Origin: Verrucomicrobiales bacterium
Lineage (GTDB): Bacteria > Verrucomicrobiota > Verrucomicrobiia > Verrucomicrobiales > DEV007
Direction: 5' to 3'
NCBI GenBank assembly: GCA_029940475.1
Contig: JAPYUT010000011.1
Location: 23,242 to 87,241 of the forward strand
DNA length: 64,000 bases
Shown piece by piece: positions 18,380-27,177 of this stretch (positions are counted from its first letter, which is position 1; the number at the start of each line of letters is the position of its first letter). The notes below the pieces were generated by a model. It made no database searches. It had not been told where the DNA came from and saw nothing but the letters and a program-made list of their open reading frames with translations. The translations under genes and the position numbers were made by a program.

Positions 18380-19840
18380 TCAGGTAAGGATTCCCCTGAC
18401 CACCTTGCCGTGCACATCGGTGAGGCGATAATCGCGTCCCTGGAAACGATAGGTGAGTTTCTCGTGGTCAATGCCAAGGCAGTGCAGAATGGTGGCGTGG
18501 AAGTCGTGCACGTGCACCGGATCTGCCGCCACATTGTAGCAATAATCATCGGTTTGCCCATAGGTTGTTCCCGGCTTGATACCGCCTCCGGCCATCCAGA
18601 TGGAAAAGCATCTTGGATGGTGATCGCGGCCAAAGGAAGTGGGATTACCCTGGGAGTAAACCGTGCGGCCGAACTCCCCTCCCCAGATGACAAGTGTCTC
18701 GTCCAGCATGTCCCGTCTTTTCAGGTCCGCGATGAGGGCCGCTGAACCCTGGTCGGTTTCCCGGGCAATGGTTGGCAGGTAGCGCTGGACATTGCTGTGA
18801 TGATCCCAGCCACGGTGAAATAACTGGATGAAGCGCACGCCGCGCTCAGCCAGGCGGCGTGCCAACAGGCAATTGGCGGCATGTGAACCGGGGTTTCTGG
18901 CCTCTTCCCCATAGAGCTTGAAGGTGCTGTCGGGTTCGTCTGAAATATCCGCAAGCCCCGGAACCGATGTCTGCATGCGGTAGGCCATCTCGTATTGGGC
19001 CAGCCTGGTGGTGATTTCCGGGTCACCGATTTCTTTCTCGCGTATCCGGTTAAGCCTGGCAAGGCGATCAAGCATTGCCCGGCGATTTTGACTGCTGTCG
19101 CCGGCCGGGTCATTCAAGTAGAGCACCGGGTCGCCCTGGCTGCGGAACTTGACTCCCTGATACTCTGAAGGCAGAAAGCCGCTGCCCCAGAGCCGGTCAT
19201 AAAGCGGCTGGGCCTGGTGAAAGGTGTTCTTGCTCAACAGCACGACAAAAGACGGCAGGTTTTCCGTCTCGCTGCCCAAGCCATAGCTCAGCCAGGCCCC
19301 GATGCTGGGCCGGCCGGGCTGTTGATGCCCGGACTGGAAGAAGGTGACAGCCGGGTCATGGTTGATGGCCTCGGTATGCATTGAGCGGACAACGCAGATG
19401 TCGTCGACGACACCGGCCATGTGCGGCAACAGGTCGCTGATCCAGGTTCCTGACTTGCCGTGCTGCCGGAATTTCCATGGTGACTTGACGACGGGGAAGC
19501 TTTTCTGCCCTGAGGTCATGCCCGTTAGCCGCTGTCCGCCACGTATGCTGTCGGGCAGTTGCTGCATATGCAGTTTCTCGAGTGAGGGTTTATAGTCGAG
19601 CAGGTCGATTTGCGAAGGTGCTCCTGACTGCAGCAGGTAGATAACCCGCTTGGCCTTGGGCGCGAAGTGAGGAATGCCCTGCAGTCCGCCAAAGCGGGCA
19701 GCCTCACCAGGCTTTTTCCCGGCGAACAGGTCATCATTGAGCAGGGAGGCGAGTGCCGTCACACCAATGCCGGTGCTGGAACGCCCGAAGAATTGTCGTC
19801 GGTTCTGGATCAGTTGGGATTCAAGGAGGAGATCGTTCAT
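18380..19840 (-). CDS. DUF1501 protein, Tat-exported (last gene of the four-gene operon)
   Basis: The 486-residue protein carries a twin-arginine signal (RRQFFGRSSTGIG, from 14). DUF1501 is an alkaline-phosphatase/sulfatase-superfamily-like fold of unknown activity found paired with DUF1549/DUF1553 proteins. Blocks seen are AKRVIYLLQSGAPSQIDLLD (metal-site region), NHDPAVTFFQSGHQQPGRPS, RRLAERGVRFIQLFHRGWDHH, VIWGGEFGRT, GRDHHPRCFSIWMAGGG and HVHDFHATILHCLGIDHE. His/Asp-rich motifs suggest a binuclear metal site. It follows its DUF1553 partner by five bases, so it is translated from the same message. No Cys-type formylglycine motif is present. It is closest in wording to the DUF1501 gene at 41,013. 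Confidence 0.88.
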   Translation of the reverse strand: MNDLLLESQLIQNRRQFFGRSSTGIGVTALASLLNDDLFAGKKPGEAARFGGLQGIPHFAPKAKRVIYLLQSGAPSQIDLLDYKPSLEKLHMQQLPDSIRGGQRLTGMTSGQKSFPVVKSPWKFRQHGKSGTWISDLLPHMAGVVDDICVVRSMHTEAINHDPAVTFFQSGHQQPGRPSIGAWLSYGLGSETENLPSFVVLLSKNTFHQAQPLYDRLWGSGFLPSEYQGVKFRSQGDPVLYLNDPAGDSSQNRRAMLDRLARLNRIREKEIGDPEITTRLAQYEMAYRMQTSVPGLADISDEPDSTFKLYGEEARNPGSHAANCLLARRLAERGVRFIQLFHRGWDHHSNVQRYLPTIARETDQGSAALIADLKRRDMLDETLVIWGGEFGRTVYSQGNPTSFGRDHHPRCFSIWMAGGGIKPGTTYGQTDDYCYNVAADPVHVHDFHATILHCLGIDHEKLTYRFQGRDYRLTDVHGKVVRGILT

Positions 19841-19845
19841 CAGGC

Positions 19846-22800
19846 TTATCCTTTCGTGATTAATTCATTGAGGTTGAGCAACAGGCGGGCAACGCGGGTC
19901 ATTGCCGCGAGTTTTGAGATGTTCAGGTCGGCATTATAAGGGGAATCGCCAACCTGCATCAGTTTAAGCGCTGCGGGCTCATTGGATGCGTAGCGTTTCA
20001 GGTTTTCCGTGTAGGCGGAGCGCAGCAATGCAATCTCGGGCTGCCCGGGAACTCGTGCCGTCACAAGCCGGAAACCGTAGGTGATGCGCTCGTTTACCGT
20101 TTGCCCTCCCTCTGTCAACATGCGTTGTGCCAGGTGCCGTGCCGCCTCGACGAACTGCGGTCCGTTCAGCAGCGCCAGTGCCTGCAGCGGGGTGTTGGTT
20201 CGTGAACGGCGGGTGGTGCAGAACTCGCGTTCCGGGGCATCGAATGTCTTGAGCATCGGGGAAGGAACCGATCGCTTCCAGAAAGTGTAAAGGCTGCGGC
20301 GGTAAAGGTCATTACCCTTGCCCTGACTGTATGCCTTTGAGTAACCGGGGCGGTTATTGAGTTCCAACCACAGTCCCTTTGGCTGATAGGGGTAGACGCT
20401 TTTCCCGCCGAGTTGCTGCACCAGCAGGCCGCTGCTTACCAGGCAGGCATCACGAATTTCCTCAGCATCCAGCCGCATCCGTGGACCGCGGGCAAGCAGC
20501 CTGTTTTCCGGGTCCCGCCGGTAAGCGGCCGCCCCGACATGGGAAGTTTGTCGATAAGCCGCCGAGTTTAGTATCAAGCGATACATGTGCTTGGTATCCC
20601 AGCCGCTGCGGATAAATTCAAGGGCAAGCCAGTCGAGCAGCCTGGGGTGAGAGGGTAATTCCCCCTGGACACCAAAGTCTTCAGCCGTTTTCACCAAGCC
20701 GGTACCGAAGAGTTGCTGCCAGTACCTGTTGACCGCGACCCGGGCGGTCAGCGGATGGGCGGGATCCACCAGCCATTGTGCAAAGCCCAGGCGGTTTGTA
20801 TGGTTTTTTCCCATTGCGGGAAAAATGGCGGGAACCCCTGCGGAAACCTTTTCCCCGGGTTCATTGTATTGTCCCCGATGCAGGACGTGCGTTGTCCGCG
20901 GTTTTGCCATCTCCTGCATGATCATCGTTTCAGGGAACGAGGCTGCCTGCTGTTTCTCAATCGTCGCGATGCGTTCCTTGAGAATCCTGTTCGGGTGATG
21001 ATGAGCCAGGAAATATGTTTGCAGGCGATCGGACTGGGGCTTTGTCCTTTTTTGGGTGGTGATGGTGGCAATTGCGCGGATGTCGGCGGGGATACCCTGC
21101 AACCGGAGGGAACCGGCCGGGTCGGCAGTGACCGACAGGCGCGGGCGACCCACGCCATGGGTCCCGAAGTTGCCTTCATGACGGAGCCTGAAACGCAGCA
21201 ACGTGCCACCCTCATAGCCAAAGGGTGAGGCGGCAATGAACATGGCCGTAGCCGGTTTCTTGCGGGTGGGGCCATCGACTGCCCAGCCGTTGGGATGGTT
21301 GACAGTGCCGTCGATTGCTTTCGAGACTTCGTATTTTACCTGCGAATAGTCCGCTTTTGCCCGTGCGAATTTAACCGCTCGGTTTTGGGAGGGGTTCTTG
21401 AGCGAGGCAGCGATCAATTCAAATTCGCTGAGGACAAAGTTTGAGTTGCTGTGCCGTCCGGGGCCTCCACCGGGCAACGTTTCGTGGGTCAGTGCCTCCA
21501 GCCTAACCGCTGTCAATTTTCCTGCTGCCGTTCTGGCGGTGATCTCGTAGATGTCTTTTGCAGGGTTTGCCCCTCCGGCGAGGATGCTGTTGTCAGCGAG
21601 TTTGTTCAGCGTGGTGCCTCCCGAGGACTTCATTGTTACGGGCGCAAGTATTTTCCAGCCGCCCTGAGCCTGCCGGGCAATTTTAACCGCCCATTTTTCC
21701 AGCAGCGCATCAAGATTGGGCGGGGTGTTCAGTTCTGTCCTCAACTGCGTTAATTCCTTCTCAAGTTTCGCCTGCCGGGTTGCGGCGAGCGGTGAGGGCA
21801 GGCGTTGCTTCGGCGCGAATCCGTTGGCACCGCGTTCCGGGACCTGATTGAAGAAGTGGAAAACCTGATAGAACTCCTTCTGGGAGAGGGCATCGAACTT
21901 GTGGTCATGACACCGGGCACAGCCCATGGTTAATGCCAGCCAGACCTGGCTGGTCGTTACCACCCGGTCCATGACATACTCGGTGCGGTATTCTTCATCA
22001 ATGATGCCTCCCTCGATGGTGATGCCGTGGTTGCGGTTGAAACCTGTGGCAAGTCGTTGATGCCCGGTGGCCTGTGGCAGTAGGTCCCCGGCCAACTGCT
22101 CGATGGTGAATTCATTGAACGGCTTATTGCTGTTGTAGGCATCAATCACCCAGTCACGCCACACCCACTGCTGTCGTTCAGTGTCATACTGGTAGCCGTT
22201 GGAGTCAGCATAGCGCGCGAGGTCCAGCCAATACCTGGCCATGTGCTCACCGTATGCCGGTGAGCCAAGGTAGCGGTTGATCATGTTGTCGTAAGCCCCG
22301 GGTGATTTGTCAGCAAGAAACAGGTCGATTTCCTCCAGGGTTGGCGGCAGGCCGGTCAGGCTGAAACTTACCCTGCGAATCAAGGTCTCGCGGCTTGCCT
22401 CGGCGGCGGGTTCCAGGTTTTCCCGCTGCAGGCGTGCCAGCACGAAGCGGTCGATGCTGTTTTTAACCCGGGGGTCATTGGCAATCCCGGGGATCTCTGG
22501 TTTTTCAGGCCCGACAAAGGCCCAATGCTCCTGGTAATCGCCACCTGCGGCAATCCATTTGCGCAGGGTCTCCTTTTGCCCGGCAGTCAGGTGCTTTTTT
22601 GTTTTGGGTGGTGGCATGACCTCGTCAGGATCATCGGAGAGGATGCGGACCATGAGTTCGCTTGCAGTGGGTTTGCCAGGGGACACGGCTCGGTATCCAC
22701 CAAGGTCCCTGGTGGCACCCTGCTGCTGATCCAGCCTGAGTTTTGCCTTGCGGGCTTTTGCATCAGGGCCGTGGCACTGAAAACAATTACCGGCAAGGAT

Positions 22801-22893
22801 GGGTCGAACCTCACTGTTGAAGTCAGGATCTGCTGCAGGGAGAAGGCAAGCTCCCGGGAGCAGGACCGTGAGGATGTAGGTAGCCAGTTTCAT
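19846..22893 (-). CDS. PSCyt1-DUF1549-DUF1553 (PSD1) cytochrome-type protein, third gene of operon
   Basis: The 1015-residue exported protein has a signal peptide (1-21), then the Planctomycete cytochrome C domain PSCyt1 with haem-binding C37-x2-C40-H41 (CFQCHGPD) and RKAKLRLDQQQGA. Next comes DUF1549 (PSCyt2: RRVSFSLTGLPPTLEEIDLF, ARYADSNGYQYD, a second C-x2-C-H in CARCHDHKFD). The C-terminal DUF1553 (PSD1) has NRLGFAQWLVDPAHPLTARV, RYWQQLFGTGLVKTAEDFG and SRTNTPLQALALLNGPQFVE. A roughly 180-residue middle insert (about 400-590) appears beta-rich. Its start overlaps the preceding stop by four bases, showing coupled translation. The family's reaction is unknown; a redox or carbohydrate-related role with the DUF1501 partner is inference. 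Confidence 0.9.
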   Translation of the reverse strand: MKLATYILTVLLPGACLLPAADPDFNSEVRPILAGNCFQCHGPDAKARKAKLRLDQQQGATRDLGGYRAVSPGKPTASELMVRILSDDPDEVMPPPKTKKHLTAGQKETLRKWIAAGGDYQEHWAFVGPEKPEIPGIANDPRVKNSIDRFVLARLQRENLEPAAEASRETLIRRVSFSLTGLPPTLEEIDLFLADKSPGAYDNMINRYLGSPAYGEHMARYWLDLARYADSNGYQYDTERQQWVWRDWVIDAYNSNKPFNEFTIEQLAGDLLPQATGHQRLATGFNRNHGITIEGGIIDEEYRTEYVMDRVVTTSQVWLALTMGCARCHDHKFDALSQKEFYQVFHFFNQVPERGANGFAPKQRLPSPLAATRQAKLEKELTQLRTELNTPPNLDALLEKWAVKIARQAQGGWKILAPVTMKSSGGTTLNKLADNSILAGGANPAKDIYEITARTAAGKLTAVRLEALTHETLPGGGPGRHSNSNFVLSEFELIAASLKNPSQNRAVKFARAKADYSQVKYEVSKAIDGTVNHPNGWAVDGPTRKKPATAMFIAASPFGYEGGTLLRFRLRHEGNFGTHGVGRPRLSVTADPAGSLRLQGIPADIRAIATITTQKRTKPQSDRLQTYFLAHHHPNRILKERIATIEKQQAASFPETMIMQEMAKPRTTHVLHRGQYNEPGEKVSAGVPAIFPAMGKNHTNRLGFAQWLVDPAHPLTARVAVNRYWQQLFGTGLVKTAEDFGVQGELPSHPRLLDWLALEFIRSGWDTKHMYRLILNSAAYRQTSHVGAAAYRRDPENRLLARGPRMRLDAEEIRDACLVSSGLLVQQLGGKSVYPYQPKGLWLELNNRPGYSKAYSQGKGNDLYRRSLYTFWKRSVPSPMLKTFDAPEREFCTTRRSRTNTPLQALALLNGPQFVEAARHLAQRMLTEGGQTVNERITYGFRLVTARVPGQPEIALLRSAYTENLKRYASNEPAALKLMQVGDSPYNADLNISKLAAMTRVARLLLNLNELITKG

Positions 22894-24302
22894 GCCAGAA
22901 TTGGTTTTATAATGCGACCATGAACATCAGTGAGGCGAAAGTCCCTTCCCTGATAGCGGTAGGTAAATTCCTCGTGGTTAATTCCCAACAACTGCAGCAT
23001 GGTGGCGTGGAAGTCATGAACATGGACAAGGTCCTCAACGGCATGATAACCGAGGTCATCGGTTGCGCCAAAGGTTATTCCTGGACGTATTCCACCACCG
23101 GCGAGCCAGATTGAGAATGCCTTGATGTGATGGTCACGGCCGTCGCCCTGCGCCATCGGGGTGCGCCCGAATTCTCCTCCCCAGACGATTAGTGTATCAT
23201 CGAGGAGGCCACGTTGTTTCAAGTCGAGCACCAGCGCGGCGGAGGCCTGATCGACGAGCCTGGCAGTGTGCTCAATGCCTTTCTTGATGCCGCCGTGATG
23301 ATCCCATCCCCTGTGGTAAAGCTGGACAAAGCGAACACCGCGTTCTGCCAGTCGCCGGGCGAGCAGGCAGTTGGCTGCGAAGGTGCCATCGGCTCCCCGG
23401 GTTCCATAAAGGTTGAGCACATGCTCAGGCTCGTCGGAGAAATCAACCAGTCCCGGCACACTCATCTGCATGCGAAAAGCCATCTCATACTGGCTGATAC
23501 GTGTTTCAAGCTCAGGATCTGCCAGTGTTTTATTACCGATTTCATTGAGCTGGCGTACGGTATCAATAACATCGTGCTGGCGCTTGGATGTCACGCCATC
23601 GGGACTGTTAATGTAAAGCACCGGGTCGCCCTTGGAGCGCATGCGCACGCCCTGAAACTGGCCTGGCAAAAAACCGCTGTGCCACTGCCTGGCGGCGATC
23701 GGCTGGGATTGTCCGCCGCCGACTGAGGTAAGCACGACGAAGCCGGGGAGATTAGAGCATTCACTGCCCAATCCGTAGGTAACCCATGATCCCATTGCCG
23801 GCCTGCCGGAAATAATTGAGCCGGTATTCATGAAGGTATGGGCCGGATCGTGGTTGATCTGCTCAGTCTGCATGGAGCGGATGATGCAGATATCATCGGC
23901 AATATGTGATGCGATGTTGGGCAACACCGAGGAGATCTCCTGCCCGGATTTTCCGTGCCGCTTGAAGGCGTGTTGCGGGCCAAGGACCTTCAGCTTGTCT
24001 GCCTGGCCCTGGAGTTGCGCGATCTGCTGGTTTTCGGTAACTGACCTTGGCATTGGTTTGCCGTGCAGCTTTGCCAACCCGGGCTTGTAATCAAAAGTTT
24101 CCAGATGTGATGGACCGCCTGCCATGCAGAGCATGATGACCCGCTTGCAGCGTGCCGGTATCACCGGCAGGGGTGCACCAATTGATGTTCGGGGCCTTAA
24201 CAATGAAGCCAGTGCCGTCGAGCCGATACCCATTGCCGAGTTTCGCAGGAAACTGCGCCGGAGCAGGGCGGTGGGGGTGCTAGTTGCGCGTGATGGTTTC
24301 AT
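22890..24302 (-). CDS. DUF1501 protein, Tat-exported (second gene of operon)
   Basis: The 470-residue protein has a Tat-type N-terminus (RRSFLRNSAMGIGSTALASL, from 15). Family blocks are CKRVIMLCMAGGPSHLETFD, NHDPAHTFMNTGSIISGRPA, GSWVTYGLGSECSNLPGFVV, RFVQLYHRGWDHHGG, IVWGGEFGRTPMAQGDGRDH and FRLTDVHGRII near the end. Compared with its operon sibling at 18,380 it lacks the GGQRLTGMTSGQKSFPV block, so the two pairs in this operon are different subfamilies rather than a fresh tandem copy. The gene overlaps the preceding DUF1553 gene by 23 bases and the following one by four. An exported partner role to the cytochrome-type proteins is likely; the activity is unknown. Confidence 0.9.
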   Translation of the reverse strand: MKPSRATSTPTALLRRSFLRNSAMGIGSTALASLLRPRTSIGAPLPVIPARCKRVIMLCMAGGPSHLETFDYKPGLAKLHGKPMPRSVTENQQIAQLQGQADKLKVLGPQHAFKRHGKSGQEISSVLPNIASHIADDICIIRSMQTEQINHDPAHTFMNTGSIISGRPAMGSWVTYGLGSECSNLPGFVVLTSVGGGQSQPIAARQWHSGFLPGQFQGVRMRSKGDPVLYINSPDGVTSKRQHDVIDTVRQLNEIGNKTLADPELETRISQYEMAFRMQMSVPGLVDFSDEPEHVLNLYGTRGADGTFAANCLLARRLAERGVRFVQLYHRGWDHHGGIKKGIEHTARLVDQASAALVLDLKQRGLLDDTLIVWGGEFGRTPMAQGDGRDHHIKAFSIWLAGGGIRPGITFGATDDLGYHAVEDLVHVHDFHATMLQLLGINHEEFTYRYQGRDFRLTDVHGRIIKPILA

Positions 24303-27027
24303 GGAGGTTAAGCAGTGCGCGCGCCACGGAAATCCAGGGTGCTAGCTCAAGCCGGCTGATGTTTTGCGGAAGCGGATGCTGACCGATGGCTGCAAGGCGG
24401 CCGGCATTTTCGGGATCATTTGTGAACTCATCGTGATGTTTTTCCAGCAGGGAGGTAAGTACGGCGATTTCCATGTCCAGGGCGGGGCGGGAGAGCACAC
24501 GCATTACCATCGAGTGTATGCGTGTAGTGTTGTCCTTCAGCCCGGTGTCAGCCAGGGTTGTCTGTGCAAGTACGCGTGCTGCCTCGACATGGGTCGGGTC
24601 ATTAAGCAGCACCAGGGCAGCCAGCGGGGTATTGGATCGTGGCCTGTCGGCGCTGCATTCCTCGCGCGAGGGGGCGTCAAATGCCAGTAGGGCGGGATGA
24701 AGAAACTGTCGCTGCCAGTGGGTGTAGATGCCACGACGATACTGTGCGCTGCCCCGGTCGGCTGCATAAGTTCGCTTTGGGAAGTTAAGATTTTCCCAAT
24801 AGCCTGCAGGCTGGTAGGGCTTGACACTTGGTCCGCCAACCTGGTGGACAAGCAGTCCGCTGGCAGCCAGTGCGTTGTCGCGGATGAATTCAGCATCAAG
24901 GCGGAACCTGGATTGTCGCGCCAGCAGCCGGTTGCTGGGGTCGGTTTCCTTTAATTGTTCATTCTGCAGCGATGATTGCAAATAGGCCTGCGAGGTGACC
25001 ATCAACTTCACCATGTGCTTGACGTTCCAGCCGGATTCCATGAACTCGACGGCGAGCCAGTCGAGCAGCTTGGGATGAGATGGCCATTCACCTTGAGAGC
25101 CGATATCATCAAGTATTCGCGAGAGACCCGTGCCAAAGAAGAGTTTCCACAAGCGGTTGACGAAGACGCGTGCGGTCAGCGGGTTGTTGCGTGCAGTGAT
25201 CCAGCCGGCCAATTCCATGCGAGTGGTCACCTCCTGCCCGCCCAGGAATCGCGGCGCTGCCGGCTTAACGACTTCACCCGAATCATCCATCCAGTTGCCG
25301 CGGGGAAGTACTCGCACCATGCGCGGTTGAGCCGAGACTGTGGCAAGCATGGTGCGGGTGGTCCTGCGCAATTCGGCAATTTCCTTCTCGATTGCCGCCC
25401 GCTGGGCATCCCCTGAGCTCAGGCCGGCATCAATGAACTGGCCACCTCCTGTCTGGTGGCAGTGGATTGCGATAAGGTTGTCTCCCTGCTGCAGCAAGCC
25501 GGCATTGAACTGATGGGTGGTATAATCGGGCGACCCGGTTGAGAAGCCGGTAAGCAGTGCCGCTTTTTTTCCGTTGATATAGACTGTGGCATCTTCGTCA
25601 TGCTGGATGTTGAGCGATGCATACTCTGGCACTTTTTCGATCATGAAAGTCCTGCGAAGCCAGATGTCGGGGGATTTCCACTGTGTCCGGATAATGCCGT
25701 TTGGTGTCCCTTTGGAACCAAATCCAGATTCACCGTTTTCCCATGAACTGTCATCAAACCCGTTTTTCTGCCATTCATCTGCCGGCTTCTTAAGAGTGTA
25801 GCGCCATATCTGTTCACCTTTGCGCGAGTCGGGCAGCAGGATGCCTGGGTTTGTGCCTTGCAGGATGTTTTCCAGTTCAGAGATGCGTTTTGCGGCTTCC
25901 TGATCCGGTGCTTTAATCGTTTCACCCCAGCCTTTTTTTTGTGCGTCCGGGTAATAGCCAAGCCCCTTTATGTCAGCGAAGAAGGCAGCAAAGCTGTAGA
26001 AGTCACGGTTTGTGAAGGGATCAAATTTATGATCGTGACATTCAGCACACCCCAGGGTAATGCCAAGCCATGTGGTTGCCGTCGTGCGTACCCGGTCAGC
26101 GGCATATTTGGCCAGATATTCCTTATCCTGTATTCCAAACTCGGTGCTCTTCATGTTCAGGCGGTTGAACCCGGCGGCTACCTGCTGCTCAATGGTCGGG
26201 TCCGGGACAAGGTCACCTGCGATCTGCTCGCGGGTGAAGCGGTCAAAGGGCATATTGCTGTTGAAGGCGCCGATGACGTAATCACGGTAGGGGGAAACGC
26301 TCCACTCGATGTCTGCGTGGTAGCCGTTGGTATCGGCATAGCGCACCAGGTCAAGCCAGTAGACTGCCATGCGTTCACCGAATGCCGGTGAATTAAGGAG
26401 GCGATCAACCAGCTTGTTGACCTTGCCGGGAGAATCATCTGTCACGAATGCCGAGACTTCGGCGGGAGTTGGAGGCAAGCCGCGCAGGTCCAGGTTCAGG
26501 CGGCGGATCAGTGTGTTGTGATTGGCTTGGCTTGAGAAATGCAGTCCTTGTTTGTCGAGCTTGCGCTGGATGAAGTCATCAATGGCAGTTTTTACTGGCG
26601 GCGAATCTAGCGCCCGGCGTGGCGCTATCCAGGCCCAGTGATCCTGCCATTGGGCCCCTTGGCTGATCCAGTCACGTAATATCTCCTTTTGGGCGTGGCT
26701 GAGTTTTTTCCGGTGCCCGGCAGGCGGCATCACCTCTTCGGGATCATTGGAAAAGATGCGTTGTATGAGTGGACTTTCCTGGGCTCTGCCAGGCAGGATT
26801 ACCTTCCTGGTTGCCGCCTCGCGCTGGTCAAGCCTGAGCTTTGCCTTGCGCATGTTGGTATCCGGGCCGTGGCATGACCAGCAGTTGTTTGACAGGATGG
26901 GTCGCACGTCGCGGTTAAAGACGACGGTCCTTTCTGCAGCAGGCGCAGACAACGGTGTTCCTGCCGAGATCCCGGCAGTAAAGAGTAACACACGCCATGC
27001 GCGGTGGCGAAGCAGCCGCTTTTCCAT
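24280..27027 (-). CDS. PSCyt1-DUF1549-DUF1553 protein with inserted jelly-roll domain, first gene of operon
   Basis: The 915-residue exported protein has a signal peptide (about 1-31) and PSCyt1 with C49-x2-C52-H53 (CWSCHGPDTNMRKAKLRL). DUF1549 follows with RRLNLDLRGLPPTPAEVSAF, LVRYADTNGYHADIEWSVSP and CAECHDHKFDPF. Between it and DUF1553 lies a beta-rich insert of about 130 residues (IWRYTLKKPADEWQKNGFDD, WLRRTFMIEKVPEYASLNIQ, EDATVYINGKKAAL, GDNLIAIHCHQTGGGQFIDA), which reads as a galactose-binding-like jelly roll. DUF1553 shows ARVFVNRLWKLFFGTGLSRI and RSNTPLAALVLLNDPTHVEA. The ATG at 27,027 is followed by the signal; 30 upstream codons in frame were rejected. Its promoter region (150 bases) is shared with the divergent sulfatase. 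Confidence 0.9.
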   Translation of the reverse strand: MEKRLLRHRAWRVLLFTAGISAGTPLSAPAAERTVVFNRDVRPILSNNCWSCHGPDTNMRKAKLRLDQREAATRKVILPGRAQESPLIQRIFSNDPEEVMPPAGHRKKLSHAQKEILRDWISQGAQWQDHWAWIAPRRALDSPPVKTAIDDFIQRKLDKQGLHFSSQANHNTLIRRLNLDLRGLPPTPAEVSAFVTDDSPGKVNKLVDRLLNSPAFGERMAVYWLDLVRYADTNGYHADIEWSVSPYRDYVIGAFNSNMPFDRFTREQIAGDLVPDPTIEQQVAAGFNRLNMKSTEFGIQDKEYLAKYAADRVRTTATTWLGITLGCAECHDHKFDPFTNRDFYSFAAFFADIKGLGYYPDAQKKGWGETIKAPDQEAAKRISELENILQGTNPGILLPDSRKGEQIWRYTLKKPADEWQKNGFDDSSWENGESGFGSKGTPNGIIRTQWKSPDIWLRRTFMIEKVPEYASLNIQHDEDATVYINGKKAALLTGFSTGSPDYTTHQFNAGLLQQGDNLIAIHCHQTGGGQFIDAGLSSGDAQRAAIEKEIAELRRTTRTMLATVSAQPRMVRVLPRGNWMDDSGEVVKPAAPRFLGGQEVTTRMELAGWITARNNPLTARVFVNRLWKLFFGTGLSRILDDIGSQGEWPSHPKLLDWLAVEFMESGWNVKHMVKLMVTSQAYLQSSLQNEQLKETDPSNRLLARQSRFRLDAEFIRDNALAASGLLVHQVGGPSVKPYQPAGYWENLNFPKRTYAADRGSAQYRRGIYTHWQRQFLHPALLAFDAPSREECSADRPRSNTPLAALVLLNDPTHVEAARVLAQTTLADTGLKDNTTRIHSMVMRVLSRPALDMEIAVLTSLLEKHHDEFTNDPENAGRLAAIGQHPLPQNISRLELAPWISVARALLNLHETITRN

Positions 27028-27177
27028 GCAGAACAAGATGTGCCTATCTGCAATCCGGGTCAATCTTTGCGGAGATTGTATTTGCCGGAAACCTGAATGG
27101 GATGTCGCCCACGACAACCTTGTTTTTAAGGATTTTCCTGCCGGAAGGGCTTCCCCTAAAGGGACGCAGGAGTTACC
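27028..27177. promoter_or_regulatory. Divergent intergenic region between the four-gene operon and a sulfatase
   Basis: These 150 bases lie between the starts of the DUF1553 operon (minus) and the sulfatase at 27,178 (plus), so both promoters should be here. I cannot identify confident -10/-35 boxes. A clear Shine-Dalgarno AGGAG (27167-27171) sits six bases before the sulfatase ATG and supports that start. Confidence 0.4.
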
